A stretch of 64,000 bases of DNA. It comes from Aerococcus agrisoli (GTDB taxonomy: Bacteria > Bacillota > Bacilli > Lactobacillales > Aerococcaceae). The position numbers were made by a program, and so were the translations under genes. Position 1 is the stretch's first letter, and each line of letters starts with the position of its first letter. A model generated the notes under the pieces. It had not been told where the DNA came from, ran no database searches, and worked only from the letters and a program-made list of their open reading frames with translations. Where the stretch lies: positions 1 to 64,000 of the forward strand of contig NZ_RKMG01000004.1 of NCBI RefSeq assembly GCF_003797145.1, in the 5' to 3' direction. Positions 19,571-29,985 of this stretch are shown one piece after another.

Positions 19571-21648
19571 TGAGCCAACATACATTTTTATTTGAAATTG
19601 GTTTAGAAGAAGTACCTGCTCAATATGTACGTGACGCTGTAAACCAATTAGATAGCCTAGTTTCAGCATTCTTGAAAGACAATCGATTAGCATTTGACAC
19701 CATTGAAACATTTGCGACACCTCGTCGTTTAACTGTACGTGTAAATGGTTTAGCTGAAAAACAAGAAGATTTTTCTGAAGTAGCCAAAGGTCCTGCAAAA
19801 CGTATTGCACAAGACCAAGAAGGTAACTGGACAAAAGCTGCACAAGGTTTTGCGCGTGGTAAAGGGGCATCTGTTGAAGATATCTACTTTGAAGAAGTGA
19901 AAGGTGAAGAATATGTCTTCATTAATATCTCTAACCCGGGTAAAACAGCTCTAGAAGTCCTACCTGAAATTGCATGTGTCATTGAACAAATGTCATTCCC
20001 AGTATCTATGCATTGGGGTGCAAATGATGTCAAATACATCCGTCCAATTCACTGGTTAGTTGCTTTATTAGATGAAACAGTTGTACCTGTATCATTCTTA
20101 AACATCCAATCAGACCGCATTTCTCGTGGTCACCGCTACTTAGGTTCACAAGCCGTAACGATTGCTTCAGCAACATCTTATGAAGATGATTTAGCAAAAG
20201 AATTCGTTGTGGTGAACCAAGATACACGTAAAAACATGATCAAGGACCAAATTGCAGCATTAGCAGCTGAGCACAACTACCAAATCGATATCGACGAAGA
20301 TTTACTTGAAGAAGTAACCCAAATCGTTGAATATCCAACAGCCTTCATCGGTGACTTTGATGAAAAATACTTGGCCTTACCAGACGAAGTATTAATTACA
20401 TCAATGAAAAACCACCAACGTTACTTCTACATCAAAGACCAAGAAGGTAAATTATTGCCGCTATTCTTGTCTGTACGTAACGGTAACGGTGAACACCTAG
20501 ATAACGTGCGTAAAGGGAACCAAAAAGTTCTTACAGCGCGTCTAGAAGATGGTTTCTTCTTTGTTAACGAAGACAAAACAAAATCTATCGAAGACTTCAC
20601 AGCCCGTTTAGCGAAAGTTACTTTCCATGCCGAAATCGGTTCATTAGCTGAAAAAATGACACGTACAGGTCAAATCGCGGCTTACTTAGAAAATAAATGG
20701 TCAGGCCAATTAGCTGGCATCGACCACGCCGACATCGACCGCACTGCCGCAATTTACAAATTCGACTTAATGACAGGTATCGTTGACGAGTTCTCAGAAT
20801 TGCAAGGTATCATGGGTGAAAAATATGCCCTTGAAGCTGGTGAAACACCAGCAGTAGCTACAGCTATTCGTGAACACTATATGCCAATTTCAGCAGATGG
20901 TGACTTACCAACAAGCCCATTAGGGAAATTATTCGCGATTGCAGACAAATTAGATGCAGTAATCTCATTCTTTAATATTGACCGAATCCCTTCTGGTTCT
21001 AACGATCCATTCGCTTTACGTCGTCAAACTTCCGGAATTGTGAGAATTCTAATCGAAAATGAATTAACATTAGACTGGAAAACTGATATCATTAATATCT
21101 TGCAGTCCGTTTACGGTATTGAAGATCAAGAAAGCTTAGCCAAATTGCAAACTGCTTTGAATCAATTCGTAAATGACCGTTTGAAACCTATTTTTAATGA
21201 CAATGGTATCCGCTATGATATTGCAGATGCAGTCTTAAATGCGAACAGCTACGATGTCTTGACCAAAGTACAAGCAAGTCAAGTCTTACAAGCAGCTAGC
21301 AGCAAAGATAACTTCAAAGCAACAATTGAAGCTTGGAACCGTATCTTAAACTTAGGTGAAAAAGCACGCGAATTAAATGTAGCTGACGTTACAATTGATG
21401 AAGCAATTTTCGAAACTGATTCAGAAGCTACTTTATATGAAGCTGCCAAAGGGTTAGAGATGACAAATGACCTTCAATCCAATTATAATCAATTAGAAGC
21501 ATTGACCCCTGCCATCACAGCATTCTTCGATAACAACATGATTTTCGCTGATGATGAAAACGTTCGTAACAATCGATTGGCCATTTTAAGTTTAATTGCG
21601 CAACCGATTTTAATAATTGCAGACACTAATCGCATTAATACAAAATAA
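19570..21648 (+). CDS. glyS: glycyl-tRNA synthetase beta subunit
   Basis: Partner of GlyQ; binds the tRNA and is needed for charging. It opens FLFEIGLEEVPAQYV and contains MHWGANDVKYIRPIHWLVALLD and SMKNHQRYFYIKDQEGKLLP, the family landmarks. The HD-like block and anticodon-binding end follow. 692 residues, a normal length. Expression is set by the glycine T-box in front of glyQ. Confidence 0.96.
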   Translation: MSQHTFLFEIGLEEVPAQYVRDAVNQLDSLVSAFLKDNRLAFDTIETFATPRRLTVRVNGLAEKQEDFSEVAKGPAKRIAQDQEGNWTKAAQGFARGKGASVEDIYFEEVKGEEYVFINISNPGKTALEVLPEIACVIEQMSFPVSMHWGANDVKYIRPIHWLVALLDETVVPVSFLNIQSDRISRGHRYLGSQAVTIASATSYEDDLAKEFVVVNQDTRKNMIKDQIAALAAEHNYQIDIDEDLLEEVTQIVEYPTAFIGDFDEKYLALPDEVLITSMKNHQRYFYIKDQEGKLLPLFLSVRNGNGEHLDNVRKGNQKVLTARLEDGFFFVNEDKTKSIEDFTARLAKVTFHAEIGSLAEKMTRTGQIAAYLENKWSGQLAGIDHADIDRTAAIYKFDLMTGIVDEFSELQGIMGEKYALEAGETPAVATAIREHYMPISADGDLPTSPLGKLFAIADKLDAVISFFNIDRIPSGSNDPFALRRQTSGIVRILIENELTLDWKTDIINILQSVYGIEDQESLAKLQTALNQFVNDRLKPIFNDNGIRYDIADAVLNANSYDVLTKVQASQVLQAASSKDNFKATIEAWNRILNLGEKARELNVADVTIDEAIFETDSEATLYEAAKGLEMTNDLQSNYNQLEALTPAITAFFDNNMIFADDENVRNNRLAILSLIAQPILIIADTNRINTK

Positions 21649-21681
21649 ATACAAATTTAAAAACGAAAGGAGGGGTAACAC

Positions 21682-23007
21682 ATGTCTACATTTTTTGATT
21701 ATGCAAAAATCTGGGTAAAAGCAGGTAAGGGTGGCGATGGTATGGTTGCCTTTTTACGAGAAAAATATCGACCTGATGGAGGTCCCGCTGGTGGAGATGG
21801 TGGTCGCGGAGGCGACATCATCTTTAAAGTGGACGAAGGTCTAAGAACTTTAATGGATTTCCGTTATAATCGTCACTTCAAAGCGAAGCCCGGAGACAAT
21901 GGTATGTCTAAAGGTATGTATGGTAGAGGGGCACAAGATATGTATGTATCTGTACCACCTGGAACAGTTGTCAAGAACTTTGACACTGGCCAAATTATCG
22001 GAGACCTTGTCGAAAATGGGGAAGAACTAGTTGTTGCCCATGGTGGTCGCGGTGGTCGTGGAAACATGAAGTTTGCTACGCACAACAACCCGGCGCCAGA
22101 AGTTGCTGAAAACGGAGAACCAGGAGAAGAAATAACTTTACAATTAGAATTGAAATTGATTGCCGATGCCGGCTTAGTTGGTTTCCCTTCAGTTGGTAAA
22201 TCTACTATTCTATCTGTCGTTACCGCAGCAACACCAAAAATTGCTGATTACCACTTCACAACCATTACCCCTAACTTGGGTGTGGTAAATACCCGTTCAA
22301 ATGAATCATTTGTACTAGCGGATTTACCAGGTTTAATTGAAGGTGCAGCGGACGGTATTGGACTTGGTTTCCAATTCTTACGCCACGTTGAACGTACAAA
22401 GGTAATCCTACATGTTATTGATATGGGTGGTTTTGAAAACCGTGACCCATTTGATGACTATGTAGCTATCAATAAAGAATTAAAGAACTACGATGATCAT
22501 TTGATGGAACGTCCAACCATTATTGTTGCCAATAAGATGGATATTCCGGAAGCTGAATTATACATCGAAGAATTCAAGGAAAAAATTGCAGCCTACTTTG
22601 CTGAAAATTTCCCTGAATTAGAAGTGCCAGAAATTTTCCCAATCTCAGCATATACAAAAGAAGGTTTAGATCCATTAATGGATCGTACAGCTGATCTGAT
22701 TCGTCAAGAAGAAGAACGTATTGCTGAAGAAGGTAATAAAGCAACTGATGAACAAGTTGTTTATGAAATGCCTCAAGACGAAGAACCACCATTCTATGTT
22801 GGTCGTGAGTCAGATGGTACCTTCTACCTATATGGTGAAAAAATTGAGAAAATGTTCAAGATGGCCAATTTGGATTACGACGAATCTGCATTACGTTTTG
22901 CCCGCCAATTGAAAAATCTTGGTGTTGACAAAGCTCTATTAGAGCGTGGTGCACAACAAGGCGATATTATCCGAATCGAAGATTACGAATTTGAATTCCA
23001 AGAATAG
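21682..23007 (+). CDS. obgE: GTPase ObgE/CgtA
   Basis: GTPase of 50S assembly and stress control. The Obg fold is glycine-rich ([34 protein letters not shown]). The G domain carries [25 protein letters not shown] and NKMD. The C-terminal OCT domain ends [14 protein letters not shown]. 441 residues. AAAGGAGGGG is a strong ribosome-binding site. It starts 33 bases after glyS with no terminator between, so some readthrough is likely. Confidence 0.95.
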   Translation: MSTFFDYAKIWVKAGKGGDGMVAFLREKYRPDGGPAGGDGGRGGDIIFKVDEGLRTLMDFRYNRHFKAKPGDNGMSKGMYGRGAQDMYVSVPPGTVVKNFDTGQIIGDLVENGEELVVAHGGRGGRGNMKFATHNNPAPEVAENGEPGEEITLQLELKLIADAGLVGFPSVGKSTILSVVTAATPKIADYHFTTITPNLGVVNTRSNESFVLADLPGLIEGAADGIGLGFQFLRHVERTKVILHVIDMGGFENRDPFDDYVAINKELKNYDDHLMERPTIIVANKMDIPEAELYIEEFKEKIAAYFAENFPELEVPEIFPISAYTKEGLDPLMDRTADLIRQEEERIAEEGNKATDEQVVYEMPQDEEPPFYVGRESDGTFYLYGEKIEKMFKMANLDYDESALRFARQLKNLGVDKALLERGAQQGDIIRIEDYEFEFQE

Positions 23008-23026
23008 ACAATTTCTGTGTATTCAC

Positions 23027-23077
23027 GAGCGTACATTTCACCAATATCTTTTGGAGGAAGGGTACGCTCTTGGTTTT
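23027..23077 (+). terminator. possible terminator after obgE
   Basis: GAGCGTAC (23027-23034) and GTACGCTC (23062-23069) form a perfect stem, followed by TTGGTTTTTG. The long loop and interrupted T run make it weak. Confidence 0.5.
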
Positions 23078-23112
23078 TGATGTCCAACTTTATATAGAAA
23101 TGAGCGGAAAAA

Positions 23113-24033
23113 GTGGAATTAACTTTTTTGGGAACTGGTGCCGGTGTACCGAGTAGAAATCGAAACGTCACGAGTATCATGTTAAAATTATTAGATGAAA
23201 GTAACGAGATGTGGATGTTTGACTGTGGTGAAGCAACCCAACATCAAATTTTAAAAACAACTTTGAAGCCGCGTAAAGTAAGCAAGGTCTTTATTACGCA
23301 TTTACACGGGGACCATATTTTTGGTTTACCAGGTTTCTTGTCTAGTCGAAGCCATCAAGGTGGGGATAGCCTATTAACTGTCTATGGACCAAAGGGAATT
23401 AAAGAGTATATTCAAAGCTTTTTACGCCTTACTAAGACAACCTTAGGCTATGAGTTACGTATTGTTGAGCTAGACCAAGAAGGTATTGCTTTTCAAACAG
23501 ACCAATATCAAGTCATTTATCACACCTTAGATCATGCAATCCAATCATATGGATTCCGTATTGTAGAAGCTGATCAAACGGGTGAATTATTGATTGATAA
23601 GGCGCGTGAAGATGGTGTGCCAAATGGTCCGCTTCTAGGACAATTGAAAAAAGGTCAAATTGTTACCCTTGAAGACGGTCGTCAATTAAATGGTTTAGAC
23701 TATATTGGTCCGGATAAAAAAGGCCATATCGTCACCATTCTTGGTGATACCCGTTATAATGAGCATGCAATTACGCTTGCTAAAGATGCGGATGTACTTG
23801 TACATGAAGCCACTTTTGCGGCCGGTGAAGAGAAGATGGCTAGAAACTACTTCCATTCAACAGCTAATCAAGCGGGTAAAGTAGCCAAATCTGCTGGGGT
23901 TAAGAAATTAGTGATTACACATATTTCTGCCCGTTATGTAGGAAAAGCTGCTAGTCAATTAGAATTAGATGCACAAAAAGTTTTTGCTAATACGCAAATC
24001 GTGAAAGATTTTGATTCAATAGCAATTGATTAA
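23113..24033 (+). CDS. rnz: ribonuclease Z
   Basis: Zinc beta-lactamase-fold endonuclease that trims the 3' end of CCA-less tRNA precursors. The metal motif HLHGDH lies in VFITHLHGDHIFGLPGFLSSR, with FLGTGAGVPSRNRNVTS at the N-terminus and further metal histidines in HATF-like and ITHISARY segments. 306 residues from a GTG start; the ribosome-binding site is weak. It is followed by the SDR and recJ, an order found in other lactic bacteria. Confidence 0.94.
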   Translation: MELTFLGTGAGVPSRNRNVTSIMLKLLDESNEMWMFDCGEATQHQILKTTLKPRKVSKVFITHLHGDHIFGLPGFLSSRSHQGGDSLLTVYGPKGIKEYIQSFLRLTKTTLGYELRIVELDQEGIAFQTDQYQVIYHTLDHAIQSYGFRIVEADQTGELLIDKAREDGVPNGPLLGQLKKGQIVTLEDGRQLNGLDYIGPDKKGHIVTILGDTRYNEHAITLAKDADVLVHEATFAAGEEKMARNYFHSTANQAGKVAKSAGVKKLVITHISARYVGKAASQLELDAQKVFANTQIVKDFDSIAID

Positions 24034-24061
24034 TGGATTCAACCATATAGGAGTGATTCAA

Positions 24062-24859
24062 ATGTCTCAAACATATACAGTCATTACAGGCGCATCAAGT
24101 GGTATCGGACAAGCCTTTGCTTACAAAATGGCTAGTCAGGGTCATGCATTGATAATCAACGGACGAAACAAAGAACGTTTACAAGCAGTAAAAGACCAAG
24201 CCTTAGCACTAGGCGCAGACCAAGTTTTAGCGTATAATGCTGATTTGGCTGATGGTGATAAAGCAGAAGCCTTTGCGAAATTTTGTTTTGAACAAGGGGA
24301 TATCGATCATTTTGTGCATTGTTTAGGCTTCGGTGATTTTTCTTATATTCAAGACCAAAGCTATGCGCAAATTCAAAAATTGACGCATACGAATTTATTG
24401 TTAACAATGTTCTTATCCAAACGCTTTGCTGCTGGTATGTTAGGTCAAGCAACTGTGAAAACAAACATTACCTTGATTGCTTCAGTAGCTGGTCTTATAC
24501 AAACACCGCAATCTGCAGTATATGCGGCTACCAAAGCTGGTGTGCATGCATTTGCCAATGGTTTGCGTCAAGATTTGTGGAATACCAAGATTACTGTGAC
24601 ATGTATTTTACCAGGACCTGTAGACACACCGTTCTTTGATGTAGCCGATAAAGACGGTGCATATTTTGAGAATGTTAAAGCTTTCTCAACAACACCGGAA
24701 ATCGTTGCAGAAAAAATGGCGAAAGCTATCGAAAAAGATCAGTTAGAGGTTGTTGTGCCGGGATATTATGGTTTGATGAGCCGCGTGCTTGGTTTAGCGC
24801 CAACGCTTGGATACCGTTTAATACATTTGGCATATGAAAAGGGTCAATTTAGAGATTAA
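24062..24859 (+). CDS. short-chain dehydrogenase (DltE/YqjQ-like)
   Basis: Classical SDR with TGASSGIG near the N-terminus and the intact active site SAVYAATKAGVHAF (Tyr-x-x-x-Lys), unlike the altered SDR near 12 kb. 265 residues. The ATG at 24062 is preceded by AGGAGTG; the frame is open further upstream but overlaps rnz. Homologues stand between rnz and recJ in related genomes; the substrate is unknown. Confidence 0.85.
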   Translation: MSQTYTVITGASSGIGQAFAYKMASQGHALIINGRNKERLQAVKDQALALGADQVLAYNADLADGDKAEAFAKFCFEQGDIDHFVHCLGFGDFSYIQDQSYAQIQKLTHTNLLLTMFLSKRFAAGMLGQATVKTNITLIASVAGLIQTPQSAVYAATKAGVHAFANGLRQDLWNTKITVTCILPGPVDTPFFDVADKDGAYFENVKAFSTTPEIVAEKMAKAIEKDQLEVVVPGYYGLMSRVLGLAPTLGYRLIHLAYEKGQFRD

Positions 24860-24890
24860 GATACTTTCTGACTAGAAATGAGGACTTATT

Positions 24891-27236
24891 TTGTTGCAAT
24901 CAGTTTATGAATGGATTACGCCTGATCATAGGGATGAGAATGATGCTCAGGTTGAGGTTTTGATTCAGTCGGTTTCTGAGGATTTGTCGCTACCTAAGAT
25001 GCTTATTCGAGTGGTTTATGATAAAGGGTATCAAACGCGTGAAGCGATGGAAAGTTTTCTGCAAAAAGAAGCGATTTTTCATGATCCTTTCCTATTTCAT
25101 GATATGGAGAAGGCAGTTCAGCGGTTATCAAGGGCCATTGAGGATTATGAAAATATTCTGATATATGGTGATTATGATGCTGATGGGATTAGCTCAACAA
25201 CCATCCTCTATGAAACGTTGGAGTCTATGGGGGCTAATGTCCAATTCTATCTGCCAAATCGTTTTGATGATGGCTATGGTCCAAATAAGGATGTGTATGC
25301 CTACTACATTAAGCAAGGTGTGCAGTTGATCCTGACGTGCGATAACGGGGTGGCTGGCCATGAGGCGATTGCTTATGCCAAGAGTCAAGGTGTAGATGTC
25401 ATTGTGACAGATCACCATGAAATTGGTGACAGTTTGCCGGATGCCTATGCCATTGTCCACCCACGTCATCCAGAGGGACATTATCCTTTTGGTGATTTGG
25501 CTGGTGCAGGGGTTGCTTTAAAAGTTGCGAGTGCTTTACTTGGTGAAACGCCAACTGATTTGTTGGATGTAGCTGCCATTGGTACAGTGGCTGACCTAGT
25601 GTCCTTAACTGGTGAAAATCGCGTGATTGTGTCACTGGGACTTGAGCAAATGCGGCATACGGAACGTTTAGGCTTACAAACCTTTTTTGACAAGGAATCT
25701 ATTAGTGAGCATCAAATTGATGAGCGAACAATTGGTTTTATCCTTGGCCCACGCCTAAATGCCTTAGGTCGTTTAGGTGATCCAAATCCGGGTGTACGTT
25801 TCCTAACATCTTTTGATGATTTGGAAGTTGCAGAATTGGTTGACTTGCTTGATGAACAGAATATTGCGCGTAAGGGAATTGTTGAGGATATTGCTACTGA
25901 AGCATTTGCTTTGGTCGATGCCGAGTCTTCCCTACCAAATATCATCATTTTAGGTCGCCCCGGTTGGCACGAAGGTGTCCTGGGCATTGTAGCGAGTCGG
26001 CTGGTTGAAAAATATCACCGACCAACAATCATGTTGGGATATAATCCTGAAACAGCAAGTTACAAAGGGTCTGGCCGATCTGTTGAAGGTGTTGATTTGT
26101 TCAAAGTTTTACAGGCGGGTAAAGCATTCGCCCAAAAATTTGGGGGACATGAAATGGCTGCCGGTATGACGGTAAGCGAAGCGAATTTTGACGCTTGGCG
26201 TCAGGCACTGGTTGACGAAATGGTTCAATATGCACCAATTTTAAACCGTAAAACGCCATTACACATTGATTCTGAAATTGATTTATCTGCAATTACACTG
26301 GAAAATGTGCAAGCATTAGCACCCTTAAAACCATTTGGTACGGATAACCAACAACCCTTATTTTTATTGAAGAATTTACCAATTCAACAAATCCAAGTGA
26401 TCGGCAAAAATAAGGACACCATGAAATTAACGATTGCTGAAGGGGATATCAAGGCATCAATGATTGCCTTTAAATCAGCTGAAACGGCTGAAAAATTGAC
26501 AACCAATGCACCCGTTGATGTGGTCGTAACGTTATCAATTAACAGTTGGAATGGTAGTCAAGAACCACAAGCCATCATTCAAGATATCCGACAAGATGGA
26601 CCGAGTGTCTTTGATATGCGGGGAATGAAAGAACGCGATCAAATCATGTCCGTACAGAATGCCCTATATCTTTTTGAGGAAAATTTGTATTTTAATCATT
26701 TTGCGGAGTTGGTACCATATAATAGTCTTGGATTAAAAACGGCTGATATACCCGATTTATTAGCGGGTAAAGAAATTGGCTTTGTGCCAGAATCAATTGT
26801 GATTTTTGATATACCGTTAGATATACCGAGCGTAAAAACATTAGTCGCTCATTTTGACGTGAAGAATGTTTATGTCTATGCATATTCAGCGAAGAATGCC
26901 TTCATGGTTGGGAAACCGACTAGGGAAGATTTTGCCGCTGTTTATAAGTACATGCTTGGTCATGGCGCTATCCCACTAAAAGGGAAAGAGCAAGCCTTAG
27001 CTGATTATTTCAAAATGCCAAAGCTTAGATTAGACGTTATCGTTGAAGTAATGATTGAAGCTGGTTTAGTGCAGTGGCATAAGAATGACCTAGTGACAAT
27101 ACCAGTCACCGAAAAGGTTGATTTATTGAAAACAAATACAATGGAAAAATGGCATCTACGCATCGAAGGCGAACGCTTTTTACGATATAATGATGTTGAG
27201 AAAATTAAAGATTACTTTTTCACAGGAGGAAAATAA
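24891..27236 (+). CDS. recJ: single-stranded-DNA-specific exonuclease RecJ
   Basis: 5'-3' exonuclease of the DHH phosphoesterase family, acting in recombination and mismatch repair. Motifs visible are [31 protein letters not shown] and the C-terminal DHHA1 region with [14 protein letters not shown] and [10 protein letters not shown]. 781 residues, including the roughly 200-residue C-terminal extension typical of Firmicutes RecJ. Start is one of two adjacent TTG codons after GAGGAC. It abuts apt (TAATG). Confidence 0.93.
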   Translation: MLQSVYEWITPDHRDENDAQVEVLIQSVSEDLSLPKMLIRVVYDKGYQTREAMESFLQKEAIFHDPFLFHDMEKAVQRLSRAIEDYENILIYGDYDADGISSTTILYETLESMGANVQFYLPNRFDDGYGPNKDVYAYYIKQGVQLILTCDNGVAGHEAIAYAKSQGVDVIVTDHHEIGDSLPDAYAIVHPRHPEGHYPFGDLAGAGVALKVASALLGETPTDLLDVAAIGTVADLVSLTGENRVIVSLGLEQMRHTERLGLQTFFDKESISEHQIDERTIGFILGPRLNALGRLGDPNPGVRFLTSFDDLEVAELVDLLDEQNIARKGIVEDIATEAFALVDAESSLPNIIILGRPGWHEGVLGIVASRLVEKYHRPTIMLGYNPETASYKGSGRSVEGVDLFKVLQAGKAFAQKFGGHEMAAGMTVSEANFDAWRQALVDEMVQYAPILNRKTPLHIDSEIDLSAITLENVQALAPLKPFGTDNQQPLFLLKNLPIQQIQVIGKNKDTMKLTIAEGDIKASMIAFKSAETAEKLTTNAPVDVVVTLSINSWNGSQEPQAIIQDIRQDGPSVFDMRGMKERDQIMSVQNALYLFEENLYFNHFAELVPYNSLGLKTADIPDLLAGKEIGFVPESIVIFDIPLDIPSVKTLVAHFDVKNVYVYAYSAKNAFMVGKPTREDFAAVYKYMLGHGAIPLKGKEQALADYFKMPKLRLDVIVEVMIEAGLVQWHKNDLVTIPVTEKVDLLKTNTMEKWHLRIEGERFLRYNDVEKIKDYFFTGGK

Positions 27237-27748
27237 TGGATTTTAAACAATATGTAGCAGACGTACCTGATTTCCCAGAGGAAGGTATTTTATTTAGAGA
27301 TATCACACCTTTAATGAGCAATGGACCAGCTTTCCACGCTGCTATTGATGAAATTGTTGCGTTTGCACGCGAAAAAGAAGTAGATGTTGTTGTTGGACCA
27401 GAAGCACGTGGTTTTATCGTGGGTTGTCCAGTTGCTTACGAATTGGACAAAGGTTTTGTACCAGCACGTAAAAAAGGTAAATTACCTCGTGAAATCGAAT
27501 CAATCGATTACGGTTTGGAATATGGTCATTCAACGCTACAAATCCATAAAGATGCCATCAAACCTGGCGACAAAGTCCTAATTGTAGACGACTTGTTAGC
27601 TACTGGTGGTACAATCGAAGCTTGTGTTTCATTAGTGAAACAATTAGGTGGGGATGTTGTAGGTGCTGCATTCATTATCGAATTAGATGAATTTGCTGCA
27701 AGAGATAAAATTGCAGATACTGAAATCTTCTCATTAATGCATTATTAA
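27236..27748 (+). CDS. apt: adenine phosphoribosyltransferase
   Basis: Purine salvage enzyme converting adenine and PRPP to AMP. The PRPP motif [14 protein letters not shown] and [33 protein letters not shown] are diagnostic. 170 residues, standard length. It overlaps the recJ stop by one base and has AGGAGG upstream, so the two form an operon, as in many Firmicutes. Confidence 0.96.
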   Translation: MDFKQYVADVPDFPEEGILFRDITPLMSNGPAFHAAIDEIVAFAREKEVDVVVGPEARGFIVGCPVAYELDKGFVPARKKGKLPREIESIDYGLEYGHSTLQIHKDAIKPGDKVLIVDDLLATGGTIEACVSLVKQLGGDVVGAAFIIELDEFAARDKIADTEIFSLMHY

Positions 27749-27795
27749 TATATACAAATGCGATAGTCATCTGTTTAGTCAAGGTGACTATCTGT

Positions 27796-27833
27796 AAACG
27801 AGGCTGGGACAATTGTCCTTGTCTCGTTTTTTT
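27796..27833 (+). terminator. terminator after apt
   Basis: AAACGAG (27796-27802) pairs with CTCGTTT (27823-27829), enclosing GGACAA-TTGTCC, followed by a T run. The GAGGCTGGGACA wording recurs in intergenic repeats of lactic bacteria. Confidence 0.85.
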
Positions 27834-27845
27834 GGTTCTATAATA

Positions 27846-27890
27846 AATAGTGTTGGTGAGATTCAATTGAGTCTCATCGGCACTATTTTT
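27846..27890 (+). terminator. second stacked hairpin after apt
   Basis: AATAGTG and CACTATT close a stem that continues as GGTGAGA/TCTCATC and ends in TTTTT. It lies directly behind the first terminator. Confidence 0.7.
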
Positions 27891-27899
27891 GTGTACGCA

Positions 27900-27934
27900 A
27901 AAAAGGTTGAGCGCGAGCTCAACCTTTTGTTTTG
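27900..27934 (-). terminator. terminator of lexA (bidirectional)
   Basis: AAAAGGTTGAGC (27901-27912) pairs perfectly with GCTCAACCTTTT (27917-27928); T-rich ends occur on both strands. It is the third hairpin in a row in this gap. Confidence 0.82.
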
Positions 27935-27949
27935 AAAATCGTATGAATA

Positions 27950-28561
27950 TTAATACGTATGCTCACGATATAAACTGATTACTTTACCTAAGATTTGGAC
28001 ATCAGGTAAAATAATTGGTTCCAGGGTGTCATTTTCGGGTTGTAAACGAATATGACCTTTTTCTTTGAAGAATCGTTTACATGTTGCTTCGCCTTCTTCT
28101 GTCATAGCGATAACAATGTCCCCATTTTTGGCTGTAGCTTCTTGACGTACAATTACGTAGTCACCATCTAAAATGCCTGCTTGGATCATGGAATCTCCGC
28201 GAATTCTCAACATAAATAAAGTCTCAGATTGATTCTTCAACATTGGTGGAACCGGGAAATAATCTTCGATATCTTCCACAGCAGTAATCGGTTGACCGGC
28301 TGTAACGGTACCAATCATTGGAATACCATGGACATTTACACCTAAAAGATCAAGACCTTTATCGGTGATTTCCATTGCTCTAGGTTTGGTTGCATTTCTT
28401 AATAAGTAGCCATTTTTTTCAAGTTGTGATAAATGTCCGTGAACAGTCGATGTTGAAGAGAGGTTAACGGCTTCACAAATTTCACGAACAGTAGGTGGAA
28501 ACCCTTGGCTTTGAATGTTTGAATAAATAAACTGTAAAATTTGTAATTGGCGTTCTTTCAT
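27950..28561 (-). CDS. lexA: SOS repressor LexA
   Basis: Winged-helix repressor of DNA-damage genes that cleaves itself when RecA filaments form. The N-terminal helix-turn-helix includes [23 protein letters not shown]. The cleavage bond is Ala88-Gly89 in GTVTAGQP, with the catalytic Ser124 (RGDSM) and Lys162 (EATCKRFF). 203 residues. Two SOS-box-like sites sit over its own promoter, so autoregulation is expected. Confidence 0.96.
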   Translation of the reverse strand: MKERQLQILQFIYSNIQSQGFPPTVREICEAVNLSSTSTVHGHLSQLEKNGYLLRNATKPRAMEITDKGLDLLGVNVHGIPMIGTVTAGQPITAVEDIEDYFPVPPMLKNQSETLFMLRIRGDSMIQAGILDGDYVIVRQEATAKNGDIVIAMTEEGEATCKRFFKEKGHIRLQPENDTLEPIILPDVQILGKVISLYREHTY

Positions 28562-28615
28562 TAGCTTTGCTCCTTTGTTGGATGTGAAATCTAACTTTGC
28601 GCTGTATTTTTAATA

Positions 28616-28655
28616 AGTATAGCACATACGTTCGGTATACACAAACATACATTCG
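28616..28655 (-). promoter_or_regulatory. lexA promoter with two SOS boxes
   Basis: On the minus strand TTGTGT (28644-28639), a 17-bp spacer and TATACT (28621-28616). AGCACATACGTTCG (28621-28634) and CAAACATACATTCG (28642-28655) each match the Gram-positive box CGAACRNRYGTTYG with two differences. Their centres are 21 bp apart, two helical turns, so two LexA dimers could bind one face. Confidence 0.8.
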
Positions 28656-28753
28656 ATAAGGAAAGTATTTGCCTTTTAGATAGGTAAATTCCTTTTATTT
28701 GCCTAAATTTTGTTATAATGAAAATTAATAAGAACAGGAAATTAGGTGGAAAT

Positions 28754-29677
28754 ATGTCAAATCGCGGGTATTTATTTATTTTTAACCAAGCTGCCGGTAA
28801 ACGCAAGAAAAATGATATCAGTCAGATGATCATTAAAGAAGCTGAGCACAATGGCATTCACAAAGAAAATCTCTTCCTCGTCTATTCAACATCAATTCAA
28901 TCGAGTCAATTCCTGATTGAACGTTTTGCTGATCGTTATACCGATGGGGTGGTCATCGCATGTGGTGGTGACGGCACGGTCTTATCTATTGGTAATTTAG
29001 TCATGAATACCTCACTCATTTTCGCCATCCTTCCTTTGGGCACTGGAAACGATTTGTATAGTGGTTTATATGGAAAAAGAACGATACCAGATCAATTACG
29101 TCATATTTTTGCTGGCGCGACTGCAGCGACTGATGCAATCTTCATCCCAGAAATAGACCAGTATGTCTTAAACATCGCAAGCGTAGGTTTGGATGCTTCC
29201 GTTGTAGAAGCTGCAAACAGTTTTAAGGATAAGGTGAAATTGTTTCAAAAGTATGCTTATATGGTATCCATTCCCAACGCCTTGAAGGGTGGAACTGCTT
29301 TTCATATTGATATCAAAGCAAAATTTGGTCAAGAAGTGCTTATGGTGGAACCTAGTCCTTATATTCTAGCGGCTATTTGTAACGGCACCATGTATGGTGG
29401 TGGTTTCAAGGTAAATCCAAACGGAGAAATTGATGACGGCATTTTAGAATTAGTTTATGCTGACCATTTACCGACACGAAAAATTTTGCCATTAATCATG
29501 AAATTCTTTTCTGGTAATCATGAAAATGTGGATGCGATTCACCATTTGTCTTGTGACTGGGTCCATTACGCGAGTAAAGATGGGTCAGATATGGTTGTAA
29601 ACTGTGATGGTGAAATTTATCATTTACCCGCTTTTACAGCGCAAGTGAAAAAACATGCATATAGAAGGATTGTATAA
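28754..29677 (+). CDS. diacylglycerol-kinase-fold lipid kinase (YegS/BmrU family)
   Basis: Soluble lipid kinase family; members phosphorylate diacylglycerol or related lipids. The nucleotide loop GGDGT is at residues 71-75, followed by LPLGTGNDLYSGL. 307 residues. The ATG at 28754 follows AGGTGG; the frame is open for 12 codons more but without a ribosome-binding site. It is divergent from lexA. Whether it is DgkB or a paralogue cannot be said. Confidence 0.85.
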   Translation: MSNRGYLFIFNQAAGKRKKNDISQMIIKEAEHNGIHKENLFLVYSTSIQSSQFLIERFADRYTDGVVIACGGDGTVLSIGNLVMNTSLIFAILPLGTGNDLYSGLYGKRTIPDQLRHIFAGATAATDAIFIPEIDQYVLNIASVGLDASVVEAANSFKDKVKLFQKYAYMVSIPNALKGGTAFHIDIKAKFGQEVLMVEPSPYILAAICNGTMYGGGFKVNPNGEIDDGILELVYADHLPTRKILPLIMKFFSGNHENVDAIHHLSCDWVHYASKDGSDMVVNCDGEIYHLPAFTAQVKKHAYRRIV

Positions 29678-29718
29678 ATATATAGATAAGTTTTTGCTTT
29701 TTTGTAGGAGGTAGAAAT

Positions 29719-29985
29719 TTGGACATAATCAATAATTATATAGATCAGCAGGGGAAAATTAACATCATACCGAGAAAACAAAAGGGTAAAATTGTTGTGT
29801 TCGAATATATGATGGCGTATATCTCCCAAAATGGTACACATTTCACAGAAAAAGAATTAAATGACACTATTCAGGAAATTTACACCGATTTTGCAACGAT
29901 GCGACGATATCTCATCGACTATCAATATTTGGAAAGAGACCCTTATGGCAAGTGCTATGCGGTTATCGAGCGTAAAGAATCATGA
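29719..29985 (+). CDS. small DUF2087-type protein
   Basis: 88 residues with the DUF2087 pattern: IPRKQKGKIVVFEYM, FTEKELNDTIQEIYTDFATMRRYLIDYQYLERDPYGKCYAV. The domain looks like a winged-helix DNA-binding unit and is often the C-terminal part of small regulators. TTG start with AGGAGG upstream. The next gene starts inside its stop (ATGA overlap), so it may regulate, or be translated with, the MFS transporter. Confidence 0.75.
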   Translation: MDIINNYIDQQGKINIIPRKQKGKIVVFEYMMAYISQNGTHFTEKELNDTIQEIYTDFATMRRYLIDYQYLERDPYGKCYAVIERKES

